A stretch of 64,000 nt of DNA from Microbacterium oxydans (GTDB taxonomy: Bacteria; Actinomycetota; Actinomycetes; Actinomycetales; Microbacteriaceae): positions 62,001 to 126,000 of the forward strand of contig NZ_JYIV01000028.1 in assembly GCF_000956405.1 (NCBI RefSeq), read 5' to 3'. The notes under the pieces are model-generated. The model made no database searches and was not told the DNA's origin. It saw nothing but the letters and a program-made list of their open reading frames with translations. Below, one piece after another: positions 37,685 to 46,432 of the stretch (positions are counted from its first letter, which is position 1; each line of letters begins with the position of its first letter). The position numbers were made by a program, and so were the translations under genes.

Positions 37685-38395
37685 ATGGCCAACGGCGGGC
37701 CCGTCTGCGGGCCGATCTCGAGCTACTCCCGGGTGCAGATCCTGCACTTGCTCTTCGAAGCGGGCAGTTCGCAGACCCGGGGCGAGCTCTCCATCACCGA
37801 GCTGTGCGACGCCACCGGTCTGCACCCCAACACGATCCGTGAGCACCTGCAGCGCCTGATCGAGGGTGGCTACGTGATCCCGACGATCGAGCACCGCACC
37901 ACGCGGGGACGGCCGCGCACTCTGTACAGCGCGGCGACCGGAGCGCCAGGGGCCTCCAGCCCCGTGGCCAGGGACAAGGCGAAGGCGGCCGCCCGTCGCG
38001 GTGACCTGATGCGGAGCATGCTCCCCGACGCGGCATCCGGACTCGGTCGCGAAGCCACCTATCAGCTCGATGCGCTCGTGGAGCACCTGGAGGAGAGCGG
38101 CTTCGAACCCGTGCTCGACGACCGTAGTCTCACGGTCGACCTCAGCCCGTGCCCGCACGCAGCCGGACGGTCGGAAGACCGCCCGATGCTGTGCCGCGTG
38201 CACCTGGAACTCATGCAAGGCGTCCTGAACGAGGCAGGCGGACCACTCGAAGCCGAGTGCGTGCGCGACGCTGTCCTCCCGTCGGACTGCACCGTGCAGC
38301 TGCGCGACACCACCGCGCCGCTGGTCGAGGGAACGCTGCGTCACCGCACGAAGCAGCGGCACCACAGAACAGGAGTCGTGCATGGAATGGCTTGA
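37685..38395 (+). CDS. HTH regulator with C-terminal cysteine cluster, coupled to cydA
   Basis: 236 aa. A winged helix at about residues 10-70 (SRVQILHLLFEAGSSQTRGELSITELCDATGLHPNTIREHLQRLIEGGYV) of the ArsR/SufR type is followed by four conserved-type cysteines in LSPCPHAAG, PMLCRVHLELM, EAECVRD and PSDCTV (spacing C-x13-C-x21-C-x9-C). SufR-like proteins bind a 4Fe-4S cluster with such residues. I infer a redox- or Fe-S-sensing regulator of the cyd operon, because cydA begins 14 nt before its stop. GATACT (37673-37678) lies 6 nt before the ATG. Confidence 0.8.
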   Translation: MANGGPVCGPISSYSRVQILHLLFEAGSSQTRGELSITELCDATGLHPNTIREHLQRLIEGGYVIPTIEHRTTRGRPRTLYSAATGAPGASSPVARDKAKAAARRGDLMRSMLPDAASGLGREATYQLDALVEHLEESGFEPVLDDRSLTVDLSPCPHAAGRSEDRPMLCRVHLELMQGVLNEAGGPLEAECVRDAVLPSDCTVQLRDTTAPLVEGTLRHRTKQRHHRTGVVHGMA

Positions 38396-39797
38396 TCCGC
38401 TCGCTCTGGCCCGATGGCAATTCGGCCTGACGACCGTCTACCACTACCTCTTCGTGCCGCTCACGATCGGCATGGCGCTGGTCTCCGCGATCTTCCAGAC
38501 CGCGTGGGTGCGCACCGGCAAGGTGCAGTACCTGCACCTGACCCGCTTCTTCGGGAAGATCTTCCTGATCAACTTCGCCATGGGCGTGGTCACCGGCATC
38601 GTGCAGGAGTTCCAGTTCGGCATGAACTGGTCCGACTACTCCCGCTTCGTCGGTGACGTGTTCGGCGCCCCGCTCGCCTTCGAGGGCCTGCTGGCCTTCT
38701 TCTTCGAGGCGACCTTCATCGGCCTCTGGATCTTCGGCTGGGACAAGCTCCCGCAGAAGCTGCACCTCGCCACGATCTGGTGCGTCTCGATCGGCAGCAT
38801 CCTGTCGGCGTACTTCATCATCGCCGCCAACGCCTTCATGCAGAACCCCGTCGGGTACACGTTCAACGAGGCGACCAACCGCGCCGAGCTGACCGACTTC
38901 TGGGCACTGCTGACCAACCCCGTCGCGCTCGCCGCGTTCCCGCACACGATCTTCGGTGCGTTCATGTTCGCCGCCGGTGTCGTGATCTCGGTCTCGGCCT
39001 GGCACCTCTCGCGCGGCCAGCACTTCGACACCATGCGCATCTCGCTCAAGTTCGGGCTGTGGGCCATGATCGTGTCCACGGCGGGTGTCGTGCTCACGGG
39101 CGACCAGCTGGGACTCGCGATGTACGCCGCGCAGCCCATGAAGATGGCAGCGGCCGAGGCCACGTTCAACACGGTCTGCGGTCCCGATGCCTCGTTCAGC
39201 ATCTTCACGCTCGGCACTCCGGACGGCAGCTCCGAACTGTTCTCCATCCGCGTGCCGTATCTGCTCTCGCTGCTGTCGACGCACACCCTCGATGCGTGCG
39301 TGCACGGCATCAACGATCTGAACGCCGAGTACGCCCAGACCTACGCCGCCACCGGTCTGACCGACTTCGCACCGGTGCTGTGGATCACGTACTGGGCATT
39401 CCGCTGGATGATCGGCCTGGGCATCGCCGCAGCGCTCGTCGCCGTCGCGGGCCTCTGGGTCACCCGCAAGGGTGCCAAGAAGCCGGTCGCACCGTGGATG
39501 TGGAAGGTCGCCATCTGGTCGTTCCCGCTCGCGCTGGCCGCCAACATCATGGGCTGGGTCTTCACCGAGATGGGCAGGCAACCCTGGATCGTGTTCGGGC
39601 TGATGACGACGCAGGACGGTGTCTCGCCGGGCGTCAGCGGGCTCGAGGTGCTGATATCGCTCATCTCCTTCACCGCGATCTATGCGGCGCTCGCCGTCGT
39701 GGAGATCCGCCTCATCATCCGGGCCGCGCAGAAGGGCCCTGACACCGAAGAGAAGCCGCATGACGAGACGGCCCAGCTGCCGTCGGTCGTCTACTGA
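38382..39797 (+). CDS. cydA: Cytochrome bd quinol oxidase subunit I
   Basis: 471 aa, about nine membrane helices. The heme b595 ligand H21 is in VYHYLFVPLTIGMA. The quinol-binding loop GWVFTEMGRQPWIV is intact, with a short Q-loop as in non-enteric types. It forms the catalytic subunit of a high-affinity oxygen reductase. The start overlaps the regulator by 14 nt (ATG 38382, stop of the regulator at 38395), so translation is coupled. Confidence 0.96.
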   Translation: MEWLDPLALARWQFGLTTVYHYLFVPLTIGMALVSAIFQTAWVRTGKVQYLHLTRFFGKIFLINFAMGVVTGIVQEFQFGMNWSDYSRFVGDVFGAPLAFEGLLAFFFEATFIGLWIFGWDKLPQKLHLATIWCVSIGSILSAYFIIAANAFMQNPVGYTFNEATNRAELTDFWALLTNPVALAAFPHTIFGAFMFAAGVVISVSAWHLSRGQHFDTMRISLKFGLWAMIVSTAGVVLTGDQLGLAMYAAQPMKMAAAEATFNTVCGPDASFSIFTLGTPDGSSELFSIRVPYLLSLLSTHTLDACVHGINDLNAEYAQTYAATGLTDFAPVLWITYWAFRWMIGLGIAAALVAVAGLWVTRKGAKKPVAPWMWKVAIWSFPLALAANIMGWVFTEMGRQPWIVFGLMTTQDGVSPGVSGLEVLISLISFTAIYAALAVVEIRLIIRAAQKGPDTEEKPHDETAQLPSVVY

Positions 39798-39811
39798 GAG
39801 GGAGGAGCATC

Positions 39812-40840
39812 ATGGATCTCGCAACACTCTGGTTCTTCATCGTCGCCTTCTTCTTCGTGGGCTACTTCGTGCTCGACGGCTTCGACTTCGGGGTCGGCAT
39901 GTCCCTGCCGTTCCTCGGCAAGAACGACGTCTCGCGCCGACAGGTCATCAACACGATCGGCCCGGTCTGGGATCTCAACGAGACCTGGGTCATCGTGGCC
40001 GGCGCCGTGCTGTTCGCGTCGTTCCCCGAGTGGTACGCCACGCTGTTCAGCGGCTTCTACCTGCCGCTGCTGCTGATCCTGCTCGCGCTGATCCTGCGCG
40101 GTGTCTCGTTCGAGTACCGGCACCAGCGCGACAGCGCGAAGTGGAAGGCCGGCTTCGACCGGATGATCGTGATCGGCTCGGTCGTGCCCGCACTGCTGTG
40201 GGGCGTGGCGTTCGGCAACATCGTGCAGGGCGTCGCGATCGACGAGAACCACATCTTCGTCGGCGGCTTCTTCTCCCTGCTGAACCCCTACGCACTGCTG
40301 GTCGGCGTCACCACGCTGCTGCTCTTCTTCCTGCACGGGGTGCTGTTCGTGGCGCTCAAGACCGACGGTCAGGTGCATGAGGACGCGCAGAAGCTCGCGA
40401 AGAAGGCCGCCATCCCGACGATCCTCGTCGCAGCCGCGACGGTGATCTGGACGGTCGCCATCGCGATGGGCCGCGAGGCTCCGCTGCTCTGGCTGGTCAT
40501 CGGCGCCGGTGCGCTCGCGGCGGTCACTCTGATCGCGGCGGTCGGCTTCTCGCTCGTCCGTCGCGACGGCTGGGCCTTCTTCTCCGGCATGCTCACGGTC
40601 ATGTTCGCGGTGGTCATGCTGTTCTCCGCCCTGTTCCCGTACGTGATGCCGTCGACGATCGACCCGGCCTACAGCCTCACGATCGCCAACGCCTCGAGCA
40701 CCCCGTACACGCTGCAGATCATGAGCTGGACGGCCCTGATCGCGATGCCGCTCGTGCTCGCGTACCAGGCGTGGACCTACTGGGTGTTCCGCAAGCGCGT
40801 CACCCGGAAATCCATCGAGGGGGCTCCGGCGCACGCGTGA
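39812..40840 (+). CDS. cydB: Cytochrome bd quinol oxidase subunit II
   Basis: 342 aa, about eight membrane helices. It begins MDLATLWFFIVAFFFVGYFVLDGFDFGVGM, the family N-terminus; WDLNETWVI and LRGVSFEYRHQ are also typical. Partner of CydA in the bd oxidase. GAGAGGGAGGAGC precedes the ATG. The end overlaps cydD by GTGA. Confidence 0.96.
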   Translation: MDLATLWFFIVAFFFVGYFVLDGFDFGVGMSLPFLGKNDVSRRQVINTIGPVWDLNETWVIVAGAVLFASFPEWYATLFSGFYLPLLLILLALILRGVSFEYRHQRDSAKWKAGFDRMIVIGSVVPALLWGVAFGNIVQGVAIDENHIFVGGFFSLLNPYALLVGVTTLLLFFLHGVLFVALKTDGQVHEDAQKLAKKAAIPTILVAAATVIWTVAIAMGREAPLLWLVIGAGALAAVTLIAAVGFSLVRRDGWAFFSGMLTVMFAVVMLFSALFPYVMPSTIDPAYSLTIANASSTPYTLQIMSWTALIAMPLVLAYQAWTYWVFRKRVTRKSIEGAPAHA

Positions 40841-42507
40841 AACCCGTCGATCCGAGACTGCTGCGATACGCGGGTGCCGCGAGGGGTTTCCTCGCGGCAT
40901 CCGCGTTGATCGGCGTCGTCCAGACGGCGGTCACGATCGCCTTCGCGTGGCTGCTGACCGATGCGATCACGGGGGCGCTCGCGGGGCGCGACGTCACCTC
41001 GTCGCTGCTCTGGCTGCTGCTGACGGCTCTGCTGCGCGGCCTGCTCATCGCGGCCTCGGATGCCGCGGGCACACGGGCGGCAGCCAAGACGGGGATGCAG
41101 CTGCGCACGGCGCTCGTGGCTGCGGTCGGGAGGCTCGGGCCAGGGTGGCTCGCGCAGCGCAATCAGACGGCGCTCGCGGTCACGGCCGGTCACGGGCTCG
41201 AAGCTCTCGACGCCTACTTCGCCCGGTACATCCCGCAGCTCGTGCTGACCGTGATCGCGACGCCGGTGCTCGTCGCGGTCATGTGGTGGCAGGACTGGCC
41301 GAGCGGACTCACCGCAGTGATCACGCTGCCGCTGATCCCGTTGTTCCTCATCCTGATCGGCATGGCGACCCGCACCGTGCAGACCCGGCAGTGGCAGACG
41401 CTGCAGCGCCTCGCGGCACGCTTCGCCGACACGGTGCAGGGGCTGTCGACGCTGCGACTGTTCGGACGCGACCGGCGTGCGGCTGACCGCATCGAGGTCA
41501 CCGCCGACGAGTACCGCCGCGAGACCATGAAGGTGCTGCGGTTCTCGTTCCTGTCCGGCTTCGCGATGGAGCTGCTCGCTTCGATCGCAGTGGCCCTCAT
41601 CGCGGTCTCGGTCGGATTCCGGCTGCTGTCGGGAGACCTCACGCTCGAGGTGGGGCTGTTCGTGCTGCTGCTCGCTCCCGAGGCGTTCCTGCCCATCCGG
41701 CAGGTGGGGGTGCAGTTCCACGCGGCGGCCGAGGGGGTCGCGGCGACGGAGGACGTCTTCGAGGTGCTCGATGCGGCGGGGGAGCGCGCGCGGATGCAGG
41801 AGCTTTCGACGGATGTCGGAGGAATCGCCGCCGAAACCCCCGGCATCCGGGAACCGGTCATGCATGTGGACACCACCGTGGAACCGGCGAAGGGCGGAAG
41901 CCTTGTGGTCGAGGGGCTGCGGGTTCGTGATCTGCCGCCCGTGTCGTTCACAGCCGGGCCGGGGAGCATCACCGTCATCGAGGGGCCGAGCGGGTCGGGG
42001 AAGTCATCGCTGTTGGCTGCACTCCGGGGCGCGGTCGACTTCGAGGGGACGGCCTCCTACGGCGGCAAGGATCTACGGGGGCTCGCGCCGGCGGTGTGGC
42101 TCGCCTGGGCCGGACAGGCACCTGGCCTCACACGCGGCAGCGTGGAGGCGAATGTCGCCCTCGGAGATCCTGAGCCGGACGACGGCCGGGTGCGCGCTGC
42201 GCTCGACGATGCCTGCGCGGACGGCATCGACCCCGCGCTGGAACTCGGCGTGCAGGGGGCGGGACTGTCGGGCGGGCAGGCGCAGCGGGTGGCCGTCGCC
42301 CGAGCGCTGTATCGCCAGGCGTCGGCATCCGGACGTGTGCTCGCACTCGATGAGCCGTCGAGTGCGCTCGACCCCGAGACCGAGGACCGACTGTGGCGGT
42401 CGCTGCGCGCGAAGGCGGATGCCGGGGCGACGATCCTGCTCGTCTCCCACCGTCGGAGCGCGCGGGAGATCGCGGATCAGATCGTGGCGCTGGGGGTGAA
42501 CGCATGA
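40837..42507 (+). CDS. cydD: CydD, ABC transporter subunit for cytochrome bd assembly
   Basis: 556 aa. Six-helix ABC transmembrane domain (about 1-320) and a nucleotide-binding domain with Walker A EGPSGSGKSS, signature LSGGQAQRVAVARAL and Walker B LALDEPSSALD. With CydC it exports reduced thiols (glutathione or cysteine, in the model enzyme) needed for bd oxidase assembly; high-affinity heme effects are reported. Start GTG overlaps the cydB stop. Confidence 0.94.
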   Translation: MKPVDPRLLRYAGAARGFLAASALIGVVQTAVTIAFAWLLTDAITGALAGRDVTSSLLWLLLTALLRGLLIAASDAAGTRAAAKTGMQLRTALVAAVGRLGPGWLAQRNQTALAVTAGHGLEALDAYFARYIPQLVLTVIATPVLVAVMWWQDWPSGLTAVITLPLIPLFLILIGMATRTVQTRQWQTLQRLAARFADTVQGLSTLRLFGRDRRAADRIEVTADEYRRETMKVLRFSFLSGFAMELLASIAVALIAVSVGFRLLSGDLTLEVGLFVLLLAPEAFLPIRQVGVQFHAAAEGVAATEDVFEVLDAAGERARMQELSTDVGGIAAETPGIREPVMHVDTTVEPAKGGSLVVEGLRVRDLPPVSFTAGPGSITVIEGPSGSGKSSLLAALRGAVDFEGTASYGGKDLRGLAPAVWLAWAGQAPGLTRGSVEANVALGDPEPDDGRVRAALDDACADGIDPALELGVQGAGLSGGQAQRVAVARALYRQASASGRVLALDEPSSALDPETEDRLWRSLRAKADAGATILLVSHRRSAREIADQIVALGVNA

Positions 42508-44192
42508 CTTCACCCCGCACAACCGACGCCGCGCATTCCCGCGGTCACCGGGTCGGCGCCATCCTGCGACTCGCGCAGCCGCCACTCGGCCGCTTCGTAC
42601 CGGGACTGATCTGGGGTCTGCTCTCGGCCGCCGCCGCCGTGAGTCTGCTCGCCGTCAGCGGGTGGCTGATCGTGAGCGCGTCGATCGTCGACTCGCTCGT
42701 GCCGCTGTCGATCGCCGTCGTCGGTGTGCGCTTCTTCGCCGTCTCGCGCGCGGTCACCCGCTATCTGGAGCGCCTGAGTGGACACGATGCCGCGCTGCGT
42801 CAGCTCGCCTCCACCCGTGCCGACATGGTGCGCCGCCTGATCCCTCTGTCGCCGGCGGGACTCGGCTCGACGGACCGCGGTCAGGTGCTTGCAGCTCTCG
42901 TGGACGATGTCGAGAACCTGCAGAACCTCCCGCTGCGTGTGGTGCAGCCGCTCGGTGTGGCAGCGCTCGTCGCGGTCGGAGCGGTCGGCTTCCTCGCGTT
43001 CGTCTCGCCCCCTGCGGCCCTCGCCCTCGCGGTCTGTCTCCTGGTCGCCGCGGCTGCCGCGATCGGTCTGGGCTGGGTGTTCGGCTCTCGCGCCGAAGCG
43101 CTGGTCTCGGAGCGCCGGGCAGAGCTCTCGGCAGCTCTCGTCGACTACTTCGGCAGCCTCGACGTGCTCATCGCCTACGGGGCCGAGGAACAGGCGCGGG
43201 CGCGGATCACCGCCGCGGACGCTGCTCTGCGTCGCGTGGTCGACCGCGCATCGCTCGCTCAGGCAGTTGCGGCGGGGGTCGTGTCCGCGGTGGCGGGGGC
43301 GGCATCCGTCTGGGCGCTCGCCGCGGCGGCTCCGGGTCTCGCGGACGGCTCGATCGACGGACCGTGGCTGGCCGTGGCGGTGCTCGTTCCGATGGTGGTC
43401 TTCGAGGTGTTCGGAGCGGTGCCGATCGCTGCGGCATCGTGGCGGAGCGTGCGAGCGAGCGCCGGGCGCATCGTCGACGTGCTGCCAGAGCGGATGCCGG
43501 ATGAGCTGCGTTCCGACGTGGGGGATGACGCGGAGTTCTCACACACTCCCGAGTTGCGTCTGCGCGGCGTCAGGGCGACCTGGCCGGGCGGCACGCCCGC
43601 TCTGAAGGGGGTCGACCTCGACCTCCGCGCCGGTGAGCGCGTGCTGGTCGCGGGGCCGAGCGGGGCGGGGAAGAGCTCGCTCGCGGCGACCCTGGTCGGC
43701 TTCCTGCGCGTGGAGGGTGAGTACCGGGTCGGTGGTCGTGATTCCGCAGAGCTCTCGGGCCCGGCGCTGCGACGCGTGATCGGGCTGTGCGAGCAGAGTC
43801 CTCAGCTGTTCGACGAGGACATCCGCCAGAACCTGCTCTTCGCGCGGGACTCCGCCTCGGATGAGGAACTGCTGGCGGTGCTCGACCGGGTCGGACTCGG
43901 TGACTGGGTGCGGGAGCGCGGGGGACTCGATGCGCGGGTGGGTGACCGCGGCGCGCTGGTGTCCGGCGGTCAGGCACAACGGATCTCACTCGCCAGGGCG
44001 CTGCTGCGGGGGTTCCCCGTGCTGGTGCTCGACGAGCCGACGGCGGGGGTCGATCCGGAGGCATCGGATGCCCTGTTGCGCGATCTGCTGCAAGCCGCGG
44101 GGGAGCAGTCGGTGCTGCTGATCTCGCATGTGGCACCGCCCGCGGGGACGGTCGACCGCGTGGTGCGAATCCACGACGGCCGCACGGCCTGA
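42504..44192 (+). CDS. cydC: CydC, ABC transporter subunit for cytochrome bd assembly
   Basis: 562 aa. Membrane domain with LLAVSGWLIVSASI and a nucleotide-binding domain: Walker A VAGPSGAGKSSLAA, signature VSGGQAQRISLARAL, Walker B VLVLDEPTAGVD. Heterodimer partner of CydD. ATG 42504 overlaps the cydD stop (ATGA). The gene ends 40 bp before the convergent oxygenase-like gene. Confidence 0.94.
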   Translation: MTSPRTTDAAHSRGHRVGAILRLAQPPLGRFVPGLIWGLLSAAAAVSLLAVSGWLIVSASIVDSLVPLSIAVVGVRFFAVSRAVTRYLERLSGHDAALRQLASTRADMVRRLIPLSPAGLGSTDRGQVLAALVDDVENLQNLPLRVVQPLGVAALVAVGAVGFLAFVSPPAALALAVCLLVAAAAAIGLGWVFGSRAEALVSERRAELSAALVDYFGSLDVLIAYGAEEQARARITAADAALRRVVDRASLAQAVAAGVVSAVAGAASVWALAAAAPGLADGSIDGPWLAVAVLVPMVVFEVFGAVPIAAASWRSVRASAGRIVDVLPERMPDELRSDVGDDAEFSHTPELRLRGVRATWPGGTPALKGVDLDLRAGERVLVAGPSGAGKSSLAATLVGFLRVEGEYRVGGRDSAELSGPALRRVIGLCEQSPQLFDEDIRQNLLFARDSASDEELLAVLDRVGLGDWVRERGGLDARVGDRGALVSGGQAQRISLARALLRGFPVLVLDEPTAGVDPEASDALLRDLLQAAGEQSVLLISHVAPPAGTVDRVVRIHDGRTA

Positions 44193-44232
44193 CACCGATG
44201 GGTCCGTGCGGGGAGACCCGCGGGCCGACGTC

Positions 44233-45009
44233 TCAGACGTTCATGTCGACGGGCGGTTCCATCACGATGCCCTGGGCTTCGAACGCGCGGCGACGCTCCT
44301 CGATGCGGCGGTGCATCTCGACCTGGGCGGCGTCGACGAACTCCGGATCGAGGTCCACCGTGCGGGGGTGCGGGTCGCCGTGATGCGCGGCGATGTATGC
44401 GTCGAGCTCGGGACCGCTCGTCCAGGACGTGATGAGCGCGTAGCGCGGTGCCGTGCCTCGGTGCCAGACCGCGTGCCAGAAGCGCTGCGTGTCGACGATG
44501 ATGCGGGAGCCGGCGCGCAGCGGCAGGCGGATCTCGGTCGCCGGATCGAAGCGGTCGGAGCGCAGGATCAGCATCGACTCGGTGTCGTCGGAGAGGTTGA
44601 AGAACCCGCGGACCACCCAGCCGGTGCCCTCTTCGTTGAGGCGGTTGTTGTCGTCCTGGTGCAGGTTGTAGATCGCGTCGGCGTACTCGTTGGGCTGCAG
44701 CTCGATCACGCGGCACCGGCCGATGCCCGCGCCCGGTTCCTGTGCTCGGCGCTGGAGCGTCGGAGCGATCGCGACCTGCGAGTCGACCCAGACGCCGTCC
44801 TTGTCGGTGCGCGGCGGGGTGTGGTTCCAGAAGCCGTTGCAGTCGACGTCGCCGGCATAGCTGGTGAGCGGAGCGAAGCGGGTGATGCCGGAGGAGCGCC
44901 ATCCGACGTACTCGAGGTCCAGCCATTCGGCGGGATCGGTGGCGGAGGTGTGGTCGTCGAGCACGACGTAGCCGGTGTCGGCCAGTGCCTCAGACGTGAT
45001 GAAGCCCAT
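44233..45009 (-). CDS. Putative Fe(II)/2-oxoglutarate-dependent oxygenase-like protein
   Basis: 258 aa. NLHQDDNNRLNEEGTGWVVRGFFNLS gives an H-x-D (HQD), followed about 65 residues later by FWHAVWH and an Arg in APRYALITSW: the HxD...H...R pattern of jelly-roll Fe(II)/2OG oxygenases. The substrate is unknown. GGAAGG lies 7 nt before the ATG. An iron-box-like sequence sits about 40 nt upstream, suggesting control by a DtxR/IdeR-type repressor. Without a fold check this is a motif-based call. Confidence 0.58.
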   Translation of the reverse strand: MGFITSEALADTGYVVLDDHTSATDPAEWLDLEYVGWRSSGITRFAPLTSYAGDVDCNGFWNHTPPRTDKDGVWVDSQVAIAPTLQRRAQEPGAGIGRCRVIELQPNEYADAIYNLHQDDNNRLNEEGTGWVVRGFFNLSDDTESMLILRSDRFDPATEIRLPLRAGSRIIVDTQRFWHAVWHRGTAPRYALITSWTSGPELDAYIAAHHGDPHPRTVDLDPEFVDAAQVEMHRRIEERRRAFEAQGIVMEPPVDMNV

Positions 45010-45048
45010 GATGGAACCTTCCCGTCATCGCTGCCCCCACAGGCGGCG

Positions 45049-45067
45049 GGTTGTAAGGCCATCCTAA
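45049..45067 (-). promoter_or_regulatory. Iron-box-like (DtxR/IdeR) site overlapping the -10
   Basis: Reverse strand TTAGGATGGCCTTACAACC matches the TTAGGTTAGSCTAACCTAA consensus at about 14 of 19 positions, allowing the S and W choices. TAGGAT within it is also a good -10. It lies about 40 nt upstream of the oxygenase-like gene. Confidence 0.45.
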
Positions 45068-45135
45068 CTCGATCGCCCCTGTCCTGGCGGAGCCGGCACC
45101 GGGGAAAGCCGGTCGCCCGCCGATATTCTGGGGGC

Positions 45136-46182
45136 ATGACTCAGCCGCAGGGTGCCCTCCTCGTGGGCAGCGTGAACTACGACGACGCCGAGACCACGAT
45201 CCGCACCGCCTCGGAGCTGCTCGGCACTCGGCTCCGCCGCATCCCGGACGGCGAGGTCGGCAAGCGGTTCCACTGGATCATGTTCCAGCCCGACGTGATC
45301 GGTCAGGCCGAGGGCATCGAGCGCATCGGCGATGAACCCATCCCTTTCCCCGCCGGCATCGACGCCCGGGGTCTGCGCATCGGCGAGGGGGTGGATGCCG
45401 CGGCCATCGAGCTGCCGCCGCTGGGGTACGCCGCCGCCGCCATCGAGTCGTATGCGGTGTTCGAGCGACTGCGCGCCGAGGGTGCGGTTCCCGCCGGGAT
45501 TCGGTTCCAGGTGTCGTTGCCCACGCCGCTCGCCGTGATCGCCTCGTTCTTCCACGGCGATGACCGCGGCGCCATCGAGCCCGTCTACACCGCTGCGATC
45601 CTGCGCGAGCTCGACGAGATCCTGCAGGCCATCCCGCACGAGGACCTCGCGGTGCAGTGGGACGTCGCCAGTGAGATGGGCATCATCGAGCGCGCGGCCG
45701 GGTACGGAGCGGTGATGGAGGCCTGGTGGCCCGGCGACCCGTTCGACGGACTGGTCGCACGACTGGCATCCCTGGTCGACGCCGTGCCTGCCGACGTCGA
45801 GGTGGGCGTGCACCTCTGCTATGGCGACGCGGGGGAGAAGCACTTCTTCGAACCGCGCGACGCGGCGAACCTGGTCCGCTACGCGAATGCCGTGATGGCC
45901 GCATCCGCCCGCCCGCTCACGTGGCTGCACCTTCCTGTGCCGATCGGCCATGACGACGCGGCGTACTTCGCCCCGCTCGCCGATCTCGCGCCGGTCGGCG
46001 AGCTGTACCTGGGACTCGTGCATCGCGAGGACGGGGTCGAGGGCGCTGCGCGTCGCATCGCCGCAGCTGCTCCGTTCGTCCCCGGCTTCGGGGTGGCGAC
46101 CGAGTGCGGGATCGGGCGCGCACCCGCCGGATCGACCGAGGGCATCCTGCGTACCCATGCCGAGGTCGCCAGCGCCTGGTGA
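45136..46182 (+). CDS. MetE/UROD-like TIM-barrel protein (methionine synthase II-like)
   Basis: 348 aa. ALLVGSVNYDDAETTIRTASELLGTRLRRIPDGEVGKRFHWIMFQ is the start seen in the cobalamin-independent methionine synthase-like family. Later VQWDVASEMGI, HLCYGDAGEKHF and WLHLPVPIGHDD form the barrel strands, with His and Asp at strand ends. The zinc-cysteines of true MetE were not found, so the reaction is unknown. TATTCT (45124-45129) lies 6 nt before the ATG. Confidence 0.75.
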   Translation: MTQPQGALLVGSVNYDDAETTIRTASELLGTRLRRIPDGEVGKRFHWIMFQPDVIGQAEGIERIGDEPIPFPAGIDARGLRIGEGVDAAAIELPPLGYAAAAIESYAVFERLRAEGAVPAGIRFQVSLPTPLAVIASFFHGDDRGAIEPVYTAAILRELDEILQAIPHEDLAVQWDVASEMGIIERAAGYGAVMEAWWPGDPFDGLVARLASLVDAVPADVEVGVHLCYGDAGEKHFFEPRDAANLVRYANAVMAASARPLTWLHLPVPIGHDDAAYFAPLADLAPVGELYLGLVHREDGVEGAARRIAAAAPFVPGFGVATECGIGRAPAGSTEGILRTHAEVASAW

Positions 46183-46233
46183 TCCGCGCCTGGTGGGCTG
46201 CGCTCTCGATTCGCGTGGACGCCCCGCGTCGCG

Positions 46234-46239
46234 TAAGCT
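46234..46239 (+). promoter_or_regulatory. -10 element of tRNA-Ser
   Basis: TAAGCT lies 7 nt before the mature tRNA 5' end, at the distance expected for a direct start just upstream of the tRNA. No convincing -35 was seen. Confidence 0.55.
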
Positions 46240-46246
46240 GTTCCGC

Positions 46247-46337
46247 GGTGACGTGTCCGAGCGGCCGAAGGTGCAACTCTCGAAAAGTTGTGTAGGGTAA
46301 CCCCCTACCGTGGGTTCAAATCCCACCGTCACCGCCA
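46247..46337 (+). tRNA. tRNA-Ser (anticodon CGA), CCA encoded
   Basis: Acceptor arm GGTGACG pairs with CGTCACC (46327-46333), G is the discriminator at 46334, and CCA is encoded at 46335-46337. The anticodon stem-loop CAACT-CTCGAAA-AGTTG gives anticodon CGA, reading UCG. A long variable arm (TAGGG...CCCTA) is typical of serine tRNA, and the T-arm has GTGGGTTCAAATCCCAC. A terminator hairpin follows 4 nt later. Confidence 0.97.
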
Positions 46338-46340
46338 CCA

Positions 46341-46385
46341 CGAAGGCCCCGACTCCCGTCGAAACACTGGGAGGCGGGGCCTTCG
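46341..46385 (+). terminator. tRNA-Ser terminator
   Basis: A 17-bp stem (46341-46357 with 46369-46385, one mismatch) with an 11-nt loop, right after the tRNA. The stem core is AAGGCCCCG/CGGGGCCTT. Confidence 0.8.
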
Positions 46386-46432
46386 TCATGCTTGCCCCTC
46401 GTCGGTTCGGTGGGGCCGCGGTGTGAGGTGCT

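Noticed and set aside
45136..46182. MetE-like gene as MesD, the partner of MesX
   Set aside because: MesD is expected next to MesX. This gene is 18 kb away and lacks the visible zinc-binding Cys pattern I would require.
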